NCBI GenBank assembly: GCA_964036195.1
Contig: OZ038458.1
Span: 5,828,001-5,892,000 of the forward strand
Direction: 5' to 3'
DNA from: Sphaerolaimus hirsutus
Taxonomy: Eukaryota > Nematoda > Chromadorea > Monhysterida > Sphaerolaimidae
DNA: 64,000 bases
The notes below the pieces were generated by a model, which saw nothing but the letters and a program-made list of their open reading frames with translations, had not been told where the DNA came from and ran no database searches. Position numbers and translations under genes: made by a program. Each line of letters opens with the position of its first letter. Position 1 is the first letter of the stretch. Positions 10,146 to 19,526 of the stretch are shown here, piece by piece.

Positions 10146-10744
10146 GTGACTGTGCGACCCGTTCGATGCGATGGTATGAAATTGAGCAATGGATAAAAGT
10201 TTTTTGGTGATTTTTAGCACTAAGATGGCATTTGATTTTTAGCATAGATATTTCAAAATTTGATTTTAAAATGCTGAAGCACTTAGTGAATAGTGAATTT
10301 TCATTTACCAGTGCTTCACTTAAGCGACATTTGTAAAAAAATCAAGTGCCATTCAATTGAAGTTTCCTGGCACCAAGTGCCATCCAGTTGAAGTTTCCTG
10401 GTGCCATCTCTTTTTAGATTCCTTGCACCCGCCATCGAGTTTTTGGTGCTTGAAGTTTCTAGTTTCTAGTTTCTCATCTTGTTTCTGAAGTTTCTAGTTT
10501 CTAGTTTCATGTCTAGGTTTTAGTTTCTGGTCTAGTTTCTGTGCCTTGCATTCCTGCATTCCGGTCTAGTTTCTGTACCTTGCATTTTGCATTCCTGCAT
10601 TTAAGTTGATCCACACCCCGTCGCATTCTCGCATTCCGCATTTCCCGCATTTTAAGTTTCGTTTCTCATTTTCTTGCGTTATCAATGGTGTATGGCTTTA
10701 AGCATTTTATGACACAGCTTTAAGCAATTTTAAGCACCATGTCA

Positions 10745-10855
10745 ACAGTGACACTGGGTGCCAACTGTGATATTTGGTGTCATCTGGTGAATGACACTAG
10801 TTATCATTCACCAGATGACACCAAGTATCACAGTTGACACCCAGTGTCAACTAGT
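10745..10855. repeat. palindrome with ~50-bp arms
   Basis: Near-perfect inverted repeat, GTGACACTGGGTGCCAACTG to its complement ending CACCCAGTGTCA, centred near 10800 and ending in GTCAACTAGT. The TTGACAC/CTAGT phrase links it to the palindromic elements at 11.0, 39.2, 43.1 and 47 kb. Confidence 0.85.
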
Positions 10856-10984
10856 ATGTAGGACATGGACCAGTTACGTATTTGTACCCCCGTTTTTGTG
10901 GTCCGTATTTGCAGCCCTGTATTTGTGGTCCATATTTGCAGCCAACATGTGTACTACATTTTTGTATTTGGTCAATGTGTACAC

Positions 10985-11375
10985 TGCAAATACGAACTAG
11001 TTGACAAAGATGTTGCACGTTCATTAATTTAGCCGTCAATTAGTTTTCATGTCAATTCGGTCGTCAATTATTATGTCAGTGTTCTATTCTGCTGCAACAT
11101 TGAAAACTAATTGACGGCTAAATTAATGAACGTGCAACATATTTGTCAACTAGTTCGTATTTGCAGCCAACATGTGTACTACATTTTTGTATTTGGTCAA
11201 TGTGTACACTGCAAATACGAACTAGTTGACAAATATGTTGCACGTTCATTAATTTAGCCGTCAATTAGTTTTCATGTCAATTCGGTCGTCAATTATGTCA
11301 GTGTTCTATTCTGCTGCAACATTGAAAACTAATTGACGGCTAAATTAATGAACGTGCAACATCTTTGTCAACTAG
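10985..11375. repeat. two tandem copies of a palindromic unit
   Basis: Each unit is an inverted repeat whose arms run GAACTAGTTGACAAAGATGT through GCACGTTCATTAATTTAGCC to GTCAATTAGTTTTCA. Unit 1 is about 10990-11155 and unit 2 about 11220-11372; an additional inverted phrase, TTCGTATTTGCAG, lies between them. Probably two MITE copies or one duplicated foldback. Confidence 0.85.
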
Positions 11376-12220
11376 TTTGTATTTGTGATCAATGTGATAC
11401 AGTGTATGTAGTATACATGTATTGTTAATCGTTGCTGCACTTTTTCTTACAATTTATGATGAGTTATGCATTTTTGATTTCATTGTGCCTACACACACTA
11501 GTTTTCATGTGAAGCAAAAACATATACATTTTTGATTTCATTGCGCCTACACACACTAGTTTTCATGTGAAGCAAAAACAAAGTGTTTAATTATTGTTCA
11601 CTCTCATGTGAAGTGAAACAAAAAAAGTGATAAATTGAAATGGGAGTTACTAGTGTGGATAGAAAGTAGTGCTATTTTTCCGTTGTGTGACATTTTTAGG
11701 TATTTTTGGCGCATGGCGCACACCATTTTTAGGTATTTTTTTGTGTGCGTATGAATAGGCATTTCAGTGTAACTTTTTAGGTATTTTTAGGCATTTCAGT
11801 GTAACTTTTTAGGCATTTCAGTGTATGTAGTGACATTTTTAGGCATTTTCGTTGTGTAGGCATTTCAGTGTATGTAGTGACATTTTTAGGCATTTTCGTT
11901 GTGTAGGCATTTCAGTGTATGTAGTGACATTTTTAGGCATTTTCGTTGTAGTGTAGTGACTGTAGTGACATTTTAGACATTTTGGTAACATTTTGGTATT
12001 TTGATGGTTTTATTTGGAGTAAATATGAAAATTTGAAAATATAAATATGAAAATAAAAAACTGAAAAACATGCGGGAAATCAAAAGAAACTGAAAAACAT
12101 GCGGGAAATCAAGACATCAAACACATTCGAAATCAAAATTTTCACATTTGGAAAAAATAAAAAACTCACACATTTTTATCATTTTCATATTGTTTGCATC
12201 AAAAATAGTTTTCTAATGCA
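11376..12220. repeat. tandem repeats and AT-rich sequence without genes
   Basis: Two copies of ATTTCATTGTGCCTACACAC around 11480-11570, then repeats of TTTTTAGGCATTTCAGTGTA and TGTAGTGACATTTTTAGGCA (11690-11960). No gene seen. Confidence 0.75.
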
Positions 12221-12222
12221 GT

Positions 12223-12434
12223 GGCGGGTAAAATGAGCACAATATTCTCATCACAATCAACGCAAAACCCATCACCATACTCATTACCATACCCATCACC
12301 AAAAATCGCATTTGAATATGGCGGTGGCGGCTACTTCTTTTTGTGGGGGGACGTGGAGGCGTCGCAGGTTGTGCGCTGGCTGGGTGGTTTGAAGCCGGTG
12401 GTTCCGCTGGATTCGTGGCGCGACACTGTGTGGT
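12223..12434 (+). CDS. possible exon, unidentified
   Basis: An open segment whose second half (12315-12434) is GC-rich and coding-like: a Gly-rich turn, FFLWGDVEASQVVRW, and a Pro/Trp-containing end. It ends at a good GTGAGA donor (12435) rather than clearly at the TGA. The upstream acceptor is not obvious and the first half is low-complexity. Could be an exon of a host gene or a relic. Confidence 0.3.
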
Positions 12435-12439
12435 GAGAT

Positions 12440-13020
12440 TTTTATTTTCGAGGTTGAGCATTTCTGGGTACTCAAGTGCATGTACTCTGTGCCCTGTACC
12501 CCACTAATGCGCCCTGTACCCGTTTCTGTGCCCTGTACCCCTGTGCCCCATCAATTTTCCTGATGCTATCATTTCGACTTTTGATCCTATCATTTTGGTA
12601 TTTTTCAGAGCATTTTACGCATGACATTTTACGTATATCATTTTGGTATTCTTCAGAGCATTTTACGCATGACATTTTACGTATGAGCATTTTATGTATG
12701 ACATTTTACAGGGCATTTTCCTGACATTTTACAGGTAGGTACTTGAGTACCTACACCTCGGGACCGTTTTTTTGTAGGCTTTTTTTGTAGGCTTTTGTAG
12801 GCTTTTGTAGGCTTTTGTAGGTTCCTAGTAAAAAATAGGTCCTAGTAAAAAATAGGCCTATTTTTTACTAGGACCTATTTTTTACAAGTAAAAAATAGGC
12901 CCTAGTAAAAAATAGGCGCGCGGCGGCCGTTTTTTTACAAAAAAACCCCCAAAAAACAAAAAACAAAACCCCCAAAAACCCCCCAAAAACAAAACCCCCC
13001 AAAAACAAAAACCTACTGGC
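12440..13020. repeat. low-complexity and palindromic junction region
   Basis: Contains TGTGCCCTGTACCCC repeats (12485-12545), a duplicated ATTTTACGCATGACATTTTACG phrase (12610-12690), an ACTTGAGTACCTA palindrome, CCTAGTAAAAAATAGG repeats in both orientations (12825-12915) and an A/C homopolymer-like stretch (12935-13010). The coding composition of the minus-strand ORF to the right ends at about 13,015, so this may be a rearrangement junction or the degraded left border of the virus-like element. Confidence 0.6.
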
Positions 13021-13680
13021 CCTATGCCACGGACATGTCCCGTTGCAGGACATGACCTCCTTTTCTTCCCTATCCCTACCGTAACAATGCGGCAGCGTCA
13101 TTTCGAAAAGTGGGTGACACGCGTATCCGACAAGCATCCAAGCTTTAACGATGGCTCTTTTACCATCGTATGCACCAACTTCAGCTTGAGGCCAGTCGTG
13201 ATATATACCATTTTCAAAATCGTTGGCGCCTAAAGCCGCAAACTTGTCAGCAACGTAATTCCTCGCGATATGTAAATTTATCTCTGATTTTGGCCACTTG
13301 TTTATGATGGCTTGTAGGTTTTCAGGTGACGTGGCACCCATGAGATAAGAATTTTGAAATGGTCTCAGAGCATATTGTAGATGCAGAAATCGTTGCGCTA
13401 GATAGAAACCCGCTTTGCCGGCGTAGGGACAGCGTTTATGACGCAGTGCTTGGAAACATTCAATGTGCGTTGCCGTGTTTACTTCCATCAATGATTTGAG
13501 ACTCAGGTTGCGTAAATCTAAAATTTCATTGATAACCGAATATAGTACCATTTTTAAGCAGTCTAATTGACTGGCTGAAGTGTCAGCTCGAAGATACAAA
13601 TCCCTTGGATTCGTTAAAAGAAATATTGAACCTTTTCTATTGAACCAGAATTTTGGGAAGATTCCTGCGAAAAAGGGGAA
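12868..13680 (-). CDS. downstream ORF in the same frame, after a single TGA
   Basis: This open frame (residues like IFPKFWFNRKGSIFLLTNP at its start, then about 200 residues of well-mixed, globular-looking sequence with several Cys and His) is in exactly the same frame as the ORF ending at 13681 and is separated from it only by that TGA. It has no good internal ATG near its start. A splice acceptor-like TTTTTCGCAG lies 10-19 bp after the TGA. Coding-like composition ends at about 13,015; the last 45 codons are repeat-derived, so the natural C-terminus appears lost. Possibilities: stop-codon readthrough, an exon joined by splicing around the TGA, or a disabled gene. Function unknown. Confidence 0.45.
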   Translation of the reverse strand, partial: FPFFAGIFPKFWFNRKGSIFLLTNPRDLYLRADTSASQLDCLKMVLYSVINEILDLRNLSLKSLMEVNTATHIECFQALRHKRCPYAGKAGFYLAQRFLHLQYALRPFQNSYLMGATSPENLQAIINKWPKSEINLHIARNYVADKFAALGANDFENGIYHDWPQAEVGAYDGKRAIVKAWMLVGYACHPLFEMTLPHCYGRDREEKEVMSCNGTCPWHRASRFLFLGGFVFGGFLGVLFFVFWGFFCKKTAAARLFFTRAYFLLVKNRS

Positions 13681-14581
13681 TCATTTGTTGTAAATGTTTA
13701 TTTCAATTTTACTATTGGGAGTGGGGTCGCCATCATCAATGTAAACTACAGTGTTACCGTAACATTTCTCCGTGATACCACCACCACTATCCCCCTCTCC
13801 CTTTGCATCACTGGTAGTAGCAAACTTGTAAAGTATTCCAAAAGGTATAATCTTACGTTTTATATACTGCATTTCATCACTAGCTACTGTTGTATCACTT
13901 AGAGCCGCCCATTGATCGGTTGTAGTATCCATTTCCTCCTGCTCTTTTTGATTGGAGTCATTTTTTTTCATTTTTTTCACCTTTTCAGTTTGTGGCGCTG
14001 GCGGCGGCGGCGGCGATAATAATTTAGTAGAAGGTTCTTTTTGGGTATTTGGTACCGGCGGTAGGGGCATATCTGGTGGCGGGGGGATGTTCAAATTGGT
14101 GGGCCGTAGCAGAGGCCCCGGGCGCTGGCTTTTCGGGCGCCTCGTCGCTCGGTCTATATCGGATTGCTTCAACCATTTTTTCATGCCGTATACGGCACTG
14201 GTGACACAACCTTACTTGTACTAGTACACTGTCATCTGAATACAATTTAGACTGCAAAAATTTTGTTCTAGTTTCACATGTTTTACATAAAGCGAAAGAA
14301 AGAAATTTAAATGAGAACATTGTCACGAGGGGAAAATTCATTTTTTTCTTTTGGTATACAACCTCCTTGGTACTTCTACCGTACACACCCGCATACGTAC
14401 CTTCATTTGGTACACCCACACACGCACCTTCATTTGGCAAGTTTTCTGTTACAAACTGCTGATGTTCATATCCGCCGCCATCATTCGAATCTTCATTCAT
14501 GTTGTTGATCCCTTGTTCAAGTACGGTACCGGCGGCTTTGCCTGCCGCTGTGGCCAGCTTTACAGCTGCGTGTGCTGCCAT
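13681..14581 (-). CDS. proline-rich protein, two overlapping frames
   Basis: Unrecognised. One frame starts at ATG 14581 (MAAHAAVKLATAAGKAAG) and runs to 14024; a second frame, +1 to it, runs from ATG 14184 to the TGA at 13681. Frame 1 has an Ala-rich helix, a charged Gly-rich part and a possible zinc-binding pair CKTC-x24-CHQC. Frame 2 has a proline-rich tract, a Lys-rich stretch and a compact C-terminal segment. A GTAAGG donor at about 14209 and acceptors near 14145 or 14118 could join the frames, as could a GTTGTA donor at about 14350. TATAAAA lies at 14739-14732 on this strand. It diverges from the dUTPase-like gene across promoter B. The upstream CAGCAT-type repeats (14600-14690) have no ATG and look like leader. 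Confidence 0.45.
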
Positions 14582-14731
14582 GATGCTTGTCTGAATGTTG
14601 TTGTTGTTGTTGTTGTTGCTCGAATACTGTTGTTGCTGATGCTGGTTGATGCTGATGCTGCTGATGCTGCTGATGCTGCTCAAATGTTGCTGAATTGATG
14701 AGTGAATGACTTGATAACCAAATTGCTACCC

Positions 14732-15007
14732 TTTTTATATGGTCATTTTGAGACAGTAATTGTATGAGTTGACCTAGTGACCTAATTAGTAATTGTATGC
14801 GTTGACCTAGTGACCTAATTAGTAATTGTATGAGTTGACCTAGTGACCTAATTAGTGATTGTATGAGTTGACCTGGTGACCTAATTTAATTTTTTAGCTG
14901 ACACGGTGACCTCCATTCATTTTTTCAACTGACACGGTGACCTCCATTCATTTTTAGTTGACCTGGTGACCCCGATTCAGTTTTTTCTCAATTTGGTGAG
15001 TATTTAA
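14732..15007. promoter_or_regulatory. divergent promoter B with seven DR2-type repeats
   Basis: Between TATAAAA (minus, 14739-14732) and TATTTAAG (plus, 15001-15008) lie seven direct repeats of TGACCT-like half-sites with a 2-bp spacer: 14770-14783, 14803-14816 and 14836-14849 (all TGACCTAGTGACCT), 14869-14882 (spacer GG), 14899-14912 and 14930-14943 (TGACAC-GG-TGACCT) and 14959-14972 (TGACCT-GG-TGACCC). The spacing is about 30 bp. The reverse strand of the first three reads AATTAGGTCACTAGGTCA, very like the RevDR2 element of Rev-erb/E75-type nuclear receptors. Confidence 0.65.
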
Positions 15008-15042
15008 GAACACCCATTCACTCATTCAGTCATTCATCGGCA

Positions 15043-15679
15043 ATGGCAATGGCAACGATCGGGGCGCAGCAGCAATTGAGGCAGCAGCTAGAATACGCAT
15101 CACCATTTTTTTATGGTGGTGAGAGACCCATGCAAATTGCTTGGCAAAAAATCACCGAAAATGCTTTTGCCCCAACTCGGGACTATGATGATGTTGGCTT
15201 CAGGGTCTATTCAGCTTATGAATACTACATCCCACCCGGTGGCAGGTGCTATGTAATGCTTGATTTGAGATTCAGAACACCAACTGGTGTGTATATGAGG
15301 GTGTCCAATCAAATGTGTTTAGCTTTGTTCTACGGCGTGGTACCTATCAATGGTGAGTGTTTCATGCCCACTTGTCAACCACCACCACCACCAGTCAAGC
15401 AGTAGTGTTTTTTCAGATTTGATCGACTACAGCGGAAATACTGGTATACTTTTGTTCAACCTGACTATGCAACCATTTTATGTCACCAAAGGTATGCATG
15501 TAGCAAATATAATACTCGAGAAATTTATGGTACCCGAGATGGTTGAGTTGCCGCCGAATGCTCCTATTCGCGGGAGATTCTGTACGAGTGGACAATGGGA
15601 GTTTCATGATTTTTTGACGCGTATGGACTTTGCAGGAGGAAGGAACCCGATCCCAGCAGCTAGTGAGCCTTCTCAGTAG
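15043..15679 (+). CDS. dUTPase-like protein, spliced
   Basis: Two exons, 15043-15352 and 15417-15679, with a 64-bp intron (GTGAGT...TTTTTTCAG), give 190 residues. The order of motifs fits the trimeric dUTPase family: motif 1 region RDYDDVGFRVYSA near residue 45, motif 2 region RVSNQM, motif 3 region DLIDYSGNTGILLFN across the splice junction, motif 4 region GMHVANIILEK, and a motif 5-like RGRFCTSGQWEF at the C-terminus. Such enzymes hydrolyse dUTP to dUMP and keep uracil out of DNA; many DNA viruses carry one. Motif 3 is about two residues shorter than usual, so activity is uncertain. TATTTAAG lies 35-42 bp upstream of the ATG. It is divergent from the proline-rich minus-strand gene and part of the virus-like cluster. 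Confidence 0.7.
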
Positions 15680-15733
15680 TTTCAATATTTCCAGCAGCTT
15701 TTTTACTCACCCCCCACCCCATTAACAGATGAA

Positions 15734-16030
15734 ATGGAGAACCCCCCAAAATGGGGTAGCTTATGGTATGAACCATCGAAGCCGTCGTTCTGTCCGCCAT
15801 TCAAAAAATGGAATGCTTACAATTCATTTTGCCCAAAATTGGAACCGATAGCTGAAAACTGCAAAACTGATCCAGCCTGGAACAAGATGGTTCTCCAATC
15901 AAAAAGTGACATGTATTTACCATGGGACAGACCATTTGAATTTTCCCCAGCACCACCACCACCAACGCCGCGAGAAGATGATGATGAAACGACTAGTGAT
16001 ATTGATTCAATTTCCAAAGAGTGGATATAG
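15734..16030 (+). CDS. small Pro/Trp-rich protein, unknown
   Basis: 98 residues from ATG 15734, preceded by CCCATTAACAG, so the start could also follow a splice acceptor. Rich in Pro, Trp and Lys at the N-terminus, with four Cys residues, ending in a polyproline stretch and an acidic tail (EDDDETTSDID). It follows the dUTPase-like gene on the same strand and ends only 1 bp before the convergent protease gene. I do not recognise it; it could be a small virion or regulatory protein of the element. Confidence 0.5.
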   Translation: MENPPKWGSLWYEPSKPSFCPPFKKWNAYNSFCPKLEPIAENCKTDPAWNKMVLQSKSDMYLPWDRPFEFSPAPPPPTPREDDDETTSDIDSISKEWI

Positions 16031-16031
16031 T

Positions 16032-16544
16032 TTATTTGTGTATAACATTTCTAGAACCAGTAGACAATTTCTCCATTGGAATTGTCTTGAAAAGTAATAA
16101 AAATAAATCTTTAATGTTATGTCTTTTTATGAGAGAAATTGTTTGCAAAACTACATGCTTAGATTTTATCACCGTATCACACATTAACATGATTTTCAAA
16201 AATACGAGGGCGAATAAGCCGCATGTATCTGCAGCTTTGTTTTGTATCACATTTTCATTTATTGAAAAAATACAATTGTGTGAAAATTGCATTTTTATAT
16301 CCTTTATTACTCGCTGTGATAAATTTTTCCTACCAAGTGAATCAAATATGAATATATGATTGTGTGCAATTCTATATAATGAAATAAAATGTCCCCACGT
16401 GACTTCTGGGTAATTTAAGAAGCAAACAGCCCCTTTACCCACAAAAATTTTACCAATTTCGCCATCATCTAAATTAATGCATTTTACACTATTTTTCAAA
16501 ATCGAATCTTCACTGATTATTATTTTGATGTCTAGCACCTCCAT
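16032..16544 (-). CDS. adenain-like cysteine protease of the Polinton
   Basis: 170 residues from ATG 16544; the open frame extends upstream through a Glu run without another ATG. The family triad order His, acidic, Cys is visible: WGHFISLY holds the catalytic His, FDSLG the acidic/loop region, and QNKAADTCGLFALVF the Gln oxyanion residue and nucleophile Cys followed by Gly. This is the adenovirus protease/Ulp1-like fold used by adenoviruses and Polintons to mature capsid proteins. It is the last gene of the minus-strand block, immediately after the capsid gene, and is convergent with the small gene at 15734. Confidence 0.82.
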   Translation of the reverse strand: MEVLDIKIIISEDSILKNSVKCINLDDGEIGKIFVGKGAVCFLNYPEVTWGHFISLYRIAHNHIFIFDSLGRKNLSQRVIKDIKMQFSHNCIFSINENVIQNKAADTCGLFALVFLKIMLMCDTVIKSKHVVLQTISLIKRHNIKDLFLLLFKTIPMEKLSTGSRNVIHK

Positions 16545-16594
16545 GACATCCTCCTCCTCCTCCTCCTCCTCCTTGTTCAATCACCACGTTGCTA

Positions 16595-17995
16595 CTAGTA
16601 ATTGGCGTTCGATAAAATAGTGCGGTCAGCGTGTAAATGTAATGACGCAATTGAAAAACAATAGACCAAAATGACTAAACCGTCAGCGGGGATAGGGTTA
16701 TGAAATGAAAAATCGAGACCTAGAGAACCGACTGAAAATAAATCAGACATGGAATCATCAACTTTACATACAACGGGGTCAAAACTAAGTGCAAACATGT
16801 TGCTTTTGTACTCTGAAAATGTAAGATTATTTTCCACATTGAAATTTTTCCTCAAACTACGGCATAATTCTCTAAATGCTAAAGCATATCCGCGGTCGGT
16901 TGCGTTAGCTGCATCGGTATCGAAGAAAAAGGGTACTAGTGGGTGCCGGGCTGCACCAAATAGCATAGTTGCACGTTCAATTTTATTAGTTGGAAAACTA
17001 AATTTCGCTTTAGCGACATCTTGAGTTAAATAATTATCACCACTTAACATTTGTACTATACAAAAACTAGGTAATTTTCCTACATATATAGCTTGTTGAG
17101 ATGTTTGTTTTAAACCACCAGGTACATTAACCCGTATGACTCGCGTATTAAGGAAATGAAGTTTGAGAGGGCGAGTTAAAGCCGCCTTCTCCACGGCGAC
17201 AGCGCACTCGGCACTAGGTTGCAAATGTAATGCAAACAATTGAATTCTCTTAACTCGAATTTTATAATCTCTTACAATATCTACTAGAGTTGGATCGAAA
17301 CATTCCAGACAAAATTGATCACTATGCCTTACTAATTCGAATGTAAGGCTGTAACCGGCGGGCCAGTAGCGACGGGTTGAAAAAAGATCCAATGCTAACT
17401 TTGAAAAAGTTATACATGTTCTACTATTATTTATTTGTTGCGCTCTTTTTATGAAAGTTGCACTATCATCATTTCTAATTTTTGTATAATCTTCATTGAA
17501 AAATCCTTCTACCTCTAACTCTTTGTAGGTTTTATCCTGATTTGTAAGTAATTTATTTTTCATATGTACTAAATATGAATAATTGTCTGTGACATCAACG
17601 AGTAAAGCATCTTTACTAAAAAGTTTTACTGTACGCCAACAGGTAGCACCAAAACCGGGTATTAATGCCACCTTATCATTCAGATTTACTTGCACATCAT
17701 CAACGGTTATTATGGCGGGGATGTCGGTTCCATTAGCATTGACTACTTGAAATTCCATGCGAACAAAAACATTTGATAAATCTACATAATATTGACTCGA
17801 ATCTAATGTCCACGTCCATGACGTGTTGAATTCGTTGTGTTGTATAGATAATGGTATTTCTAAAAGTTGCGATTGGACAAATGTGGCATCTATTTGAGGA
17901 GCTGAAAAATATGATAGCTCCGCAGGTGTCACAAATGATGACGTTGGATCAGCCTTCTGCTTTAAAATAGTCGGGTTGAAATGTGGCTGATCCAT
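16595..17995 (-). CDS. major capsid protein candidate (double jelly-roll)
   Basis: 466 residues from ATG 17995, intact. No short catalytic motif is expected; the assignment rests on length, beta-rich composition, position between protease and core/penton-like genes, and resemblance to Polinton/adintovirus hexon-like capsid proteins: an N-terminal segment with TWTLDSSQYYVDLSN, a central region with many aromatic and beta-branched residues, and a hydrophobic C-terminus. Such proteins form trimeric pseudo-hexameric capsomers. A profile search of the translation would be decisive. Confidence 0.7.
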   Translation of the reverse strand: MDQPHFNPTILKQKADPTSSFVTPAELSYFSAPQIDATFVQSQLLEIPLSIQHNEFNTSWTWTLDSSQYYVDLSNVFVRMEFQVVNANGTDIPAIITVDDVQVNLNDKVALIPGFGATCWRTVKLFSKDALLVDVTDNYSYLVHMKNKLLTNQDKTYKELEVEGFFNEDYTKIRNDDSATFIKRAQQINNSRTCITFSKLALDLFSTRRYWPAGYSLTFELVRHSDQFCLECFDPTLVDIVRDYKIRVKRIQLFALHLQPSAECAVAVEKAALTRPLKLHFLNTRVIRVNVPGGLKQTSQQAIYVGKLPSFCIVQMLSGDNYLTQDVAKAKFSFPTNKIERATMLFGAARHPLVPFFFDTDAANATDRGYALAFRELCRSLRKNFNVENNLTFSEYKSNMFALSFDPVVCKVDDSMSDLFSVGSLGLDFSFHNPIPADGLVILVYCFSIASLHLHADRTILSNANY

Positions 17996-18082
17996 CTATA
18001 TTAGCTGTAGATGCCGCCATTATTAATAAAAGTATAGACTCAACTGACTAAAAATTGCGATTGATCAATCATTTATATATAA

Positions 18083-18511
18083 TTAGCGGGGGAACACTGG
18101 AATCGTTACTGGGAACTTCTTTTTTGAATGTTTTTTACGACCTTTACCTTTCCGTCGACCCATACCTTTTGATAAATTTTTCCACATATTTAAGCGTTTA
18201 CGCCCCCGCCGTCGACCCTTACCCTTCGCTTTACTACCTTTTCCAATAACTTGATTATTTTTCTTCTTCTTTTTTCTTTTATTCTTTACATTTTCATCAC
18301 TTTTGATAGGTACTTGATTTTCAGTAGTTACAATAGGTTCAGCTAAAGACCTAGTAATGTGTATGTCGGGTGCTCCCAACCCCACCATACCCATAAAATC
18401 AGATTTTTTTTCAATATCATTTTGGTAAAATGATGTATCTGGCATTTTAAAAACTCCATAATTATACCTATGTAATTTAGCGCACTCTGCTTCGGCTATC
18501 GGATTATCCAT
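18083..18511 (-). CDS. basic core-like protein
   Basis: 142 residues from ATG 18511. The N-terminal half is acidic to neutral; the C-terminal half is strongly basic, with runs such as KNKRKKKKKNN and KGKGRRRGRKR, interspersed with Gly. This is the composition of DNA-condensing virion core proteins (adenovirus VII/X-like) and it lies between penton-like and hexon-like genes, 1 bp from the upstream gene. Function inferred from composition and position only. Confidence 0.6.
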   Translation of the reverse strand: MDNPIAEAECAKLHRYNYGVFKMPDTSFYQNDIEKKSDFMGMVGLGAPDIHITRSLAEPIVTTENQVPIKSDENVKNKRKKKKKNNQVIGKGSKAKGKGRRRGRKRLNMWKNLSKGMGRRKGKGRKKHSKKKFPVTIPVFPR

Positions 18512-18512
18512 T

Positions 18513-19526
18513 TTATTGCAACAATGGTCTTCTTCTAATGATTAAAGACAAAAATATTCTAGTATTCGGAAGCAATTTAACGATGGATCCACACTCGTGA
18601 AATAGCGAGAACTGTAATCTATTAGTGTAAACTGAATCAAATGGAAAAAATTTCAACAGATTTGGTTTAAAATCAATGTTTTGGACAACTTGTGTATCAC
18701 TCAAAGCGATATTCCCTAATGACACCTTATTACGACCAAATAAAGTTTTTTGAAGTGAAGAAACTTCAGCTATATATAGTTGCTGACAACCACGAAAGTA
18801 ACCCAAACTTGGGTATACAAATGCCCCATTTTCAAGTAAATTACTACCTATTGAAAGTAAATTTTTCAGCGGTTCTGATATAAAAATTTTTAAAACATTT
18901 GATTTGATAGTGAAACAATTATCACCGCCATAACATTGATTAAATTCCAATTTGGGTGGTTGTTTGGTTATATCCTCTAACTGCTCAGATTCTATTTCTA
19001 TTAGTCGATCTTGGAATGACACCATAGCATCCGTATAATCGTATATTCCGTAATTATGATCTCGTAATTCTTCAAATGGTGTATGGCTATATTTTGCCCT
19101 CTTTTTTTTCGAAACATTGATACTATCAAAAAATTCACCCCAATATGCACCAATTTCCTTCATCAACTCTGACAAGTTTTCACATTCTTGAGCGTCATTG
19201 AATGCGTCCTGAATACATTCTATCACATCTTGATTACTGGGTAACTTGAGAAATTTTTTTCCAGACATGAATGTGGAAAAATTCAACTTTCCAATATAAA
19301 ATTTACCATTATAATCATACACGAGAAAATAATTTGACATTTTATTTTCCAGAACATGCTCTGATCTATCTAAATGTGAAAATGACAATGACGATATTGA
19401 CATTTCCCAATTTTGTGACAAATTAAATCGGATATTGCTAGGAAAATTAAACACCATATTAGCTGCTTCTTCATTATTTGGCTCTAAAGCTAAATCTATG
19501 TGGTATTCACTAGATTTGACTTCCAT
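18513..19526 (-). CDS. minor capsid (penton-like) protein candidate
   Basis: 337 residues from ATG 19526. The N-terminus (EYHIDLALEPNNEE) and a beta-rich pattern with NFPSNIRFNLSQNWEMSISS resemble the penton-type minor capsid proteins of Polintons and adintoviruses, which fill capsid vertices. There are no catalytic motifs. It overlaps the upstream membrane-protein gene by 17 bp and precedes the basic core-like gene. A structural search for a single jelly roll would test this. Confidence 0.55.
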   Translation of the reverse strand: MEVKSSEYHIDLALEPNNEEAANMVFNFPSNIRFNLSQNWEMSISSLSFSHLDRSEHVLENKMSNYFLVYDYNGKFYIGKLNFSTFMSGKKFLKLPSNQDVIECIQDAFNDAQECENLSELMKEIGAYWGEFFDSINVSKKKRAKYSHTPFEELRDHNYGIYDYTDAMVSFQDRLIEIESEQLEDITKQPPKLEFNQCYGGDNCFTIKSNVLKIFISEPLKNLLSIGSNLLENGAFVYPSLGYFRGCQQLYIAEVSSLQKTLFGRNKVSLGNIALSDTQVVQNIDFKPNLLKFFPFDSVYTNRLQFSLFHECGSIVKLLPNTRIFLSLIIRRRPLLQ

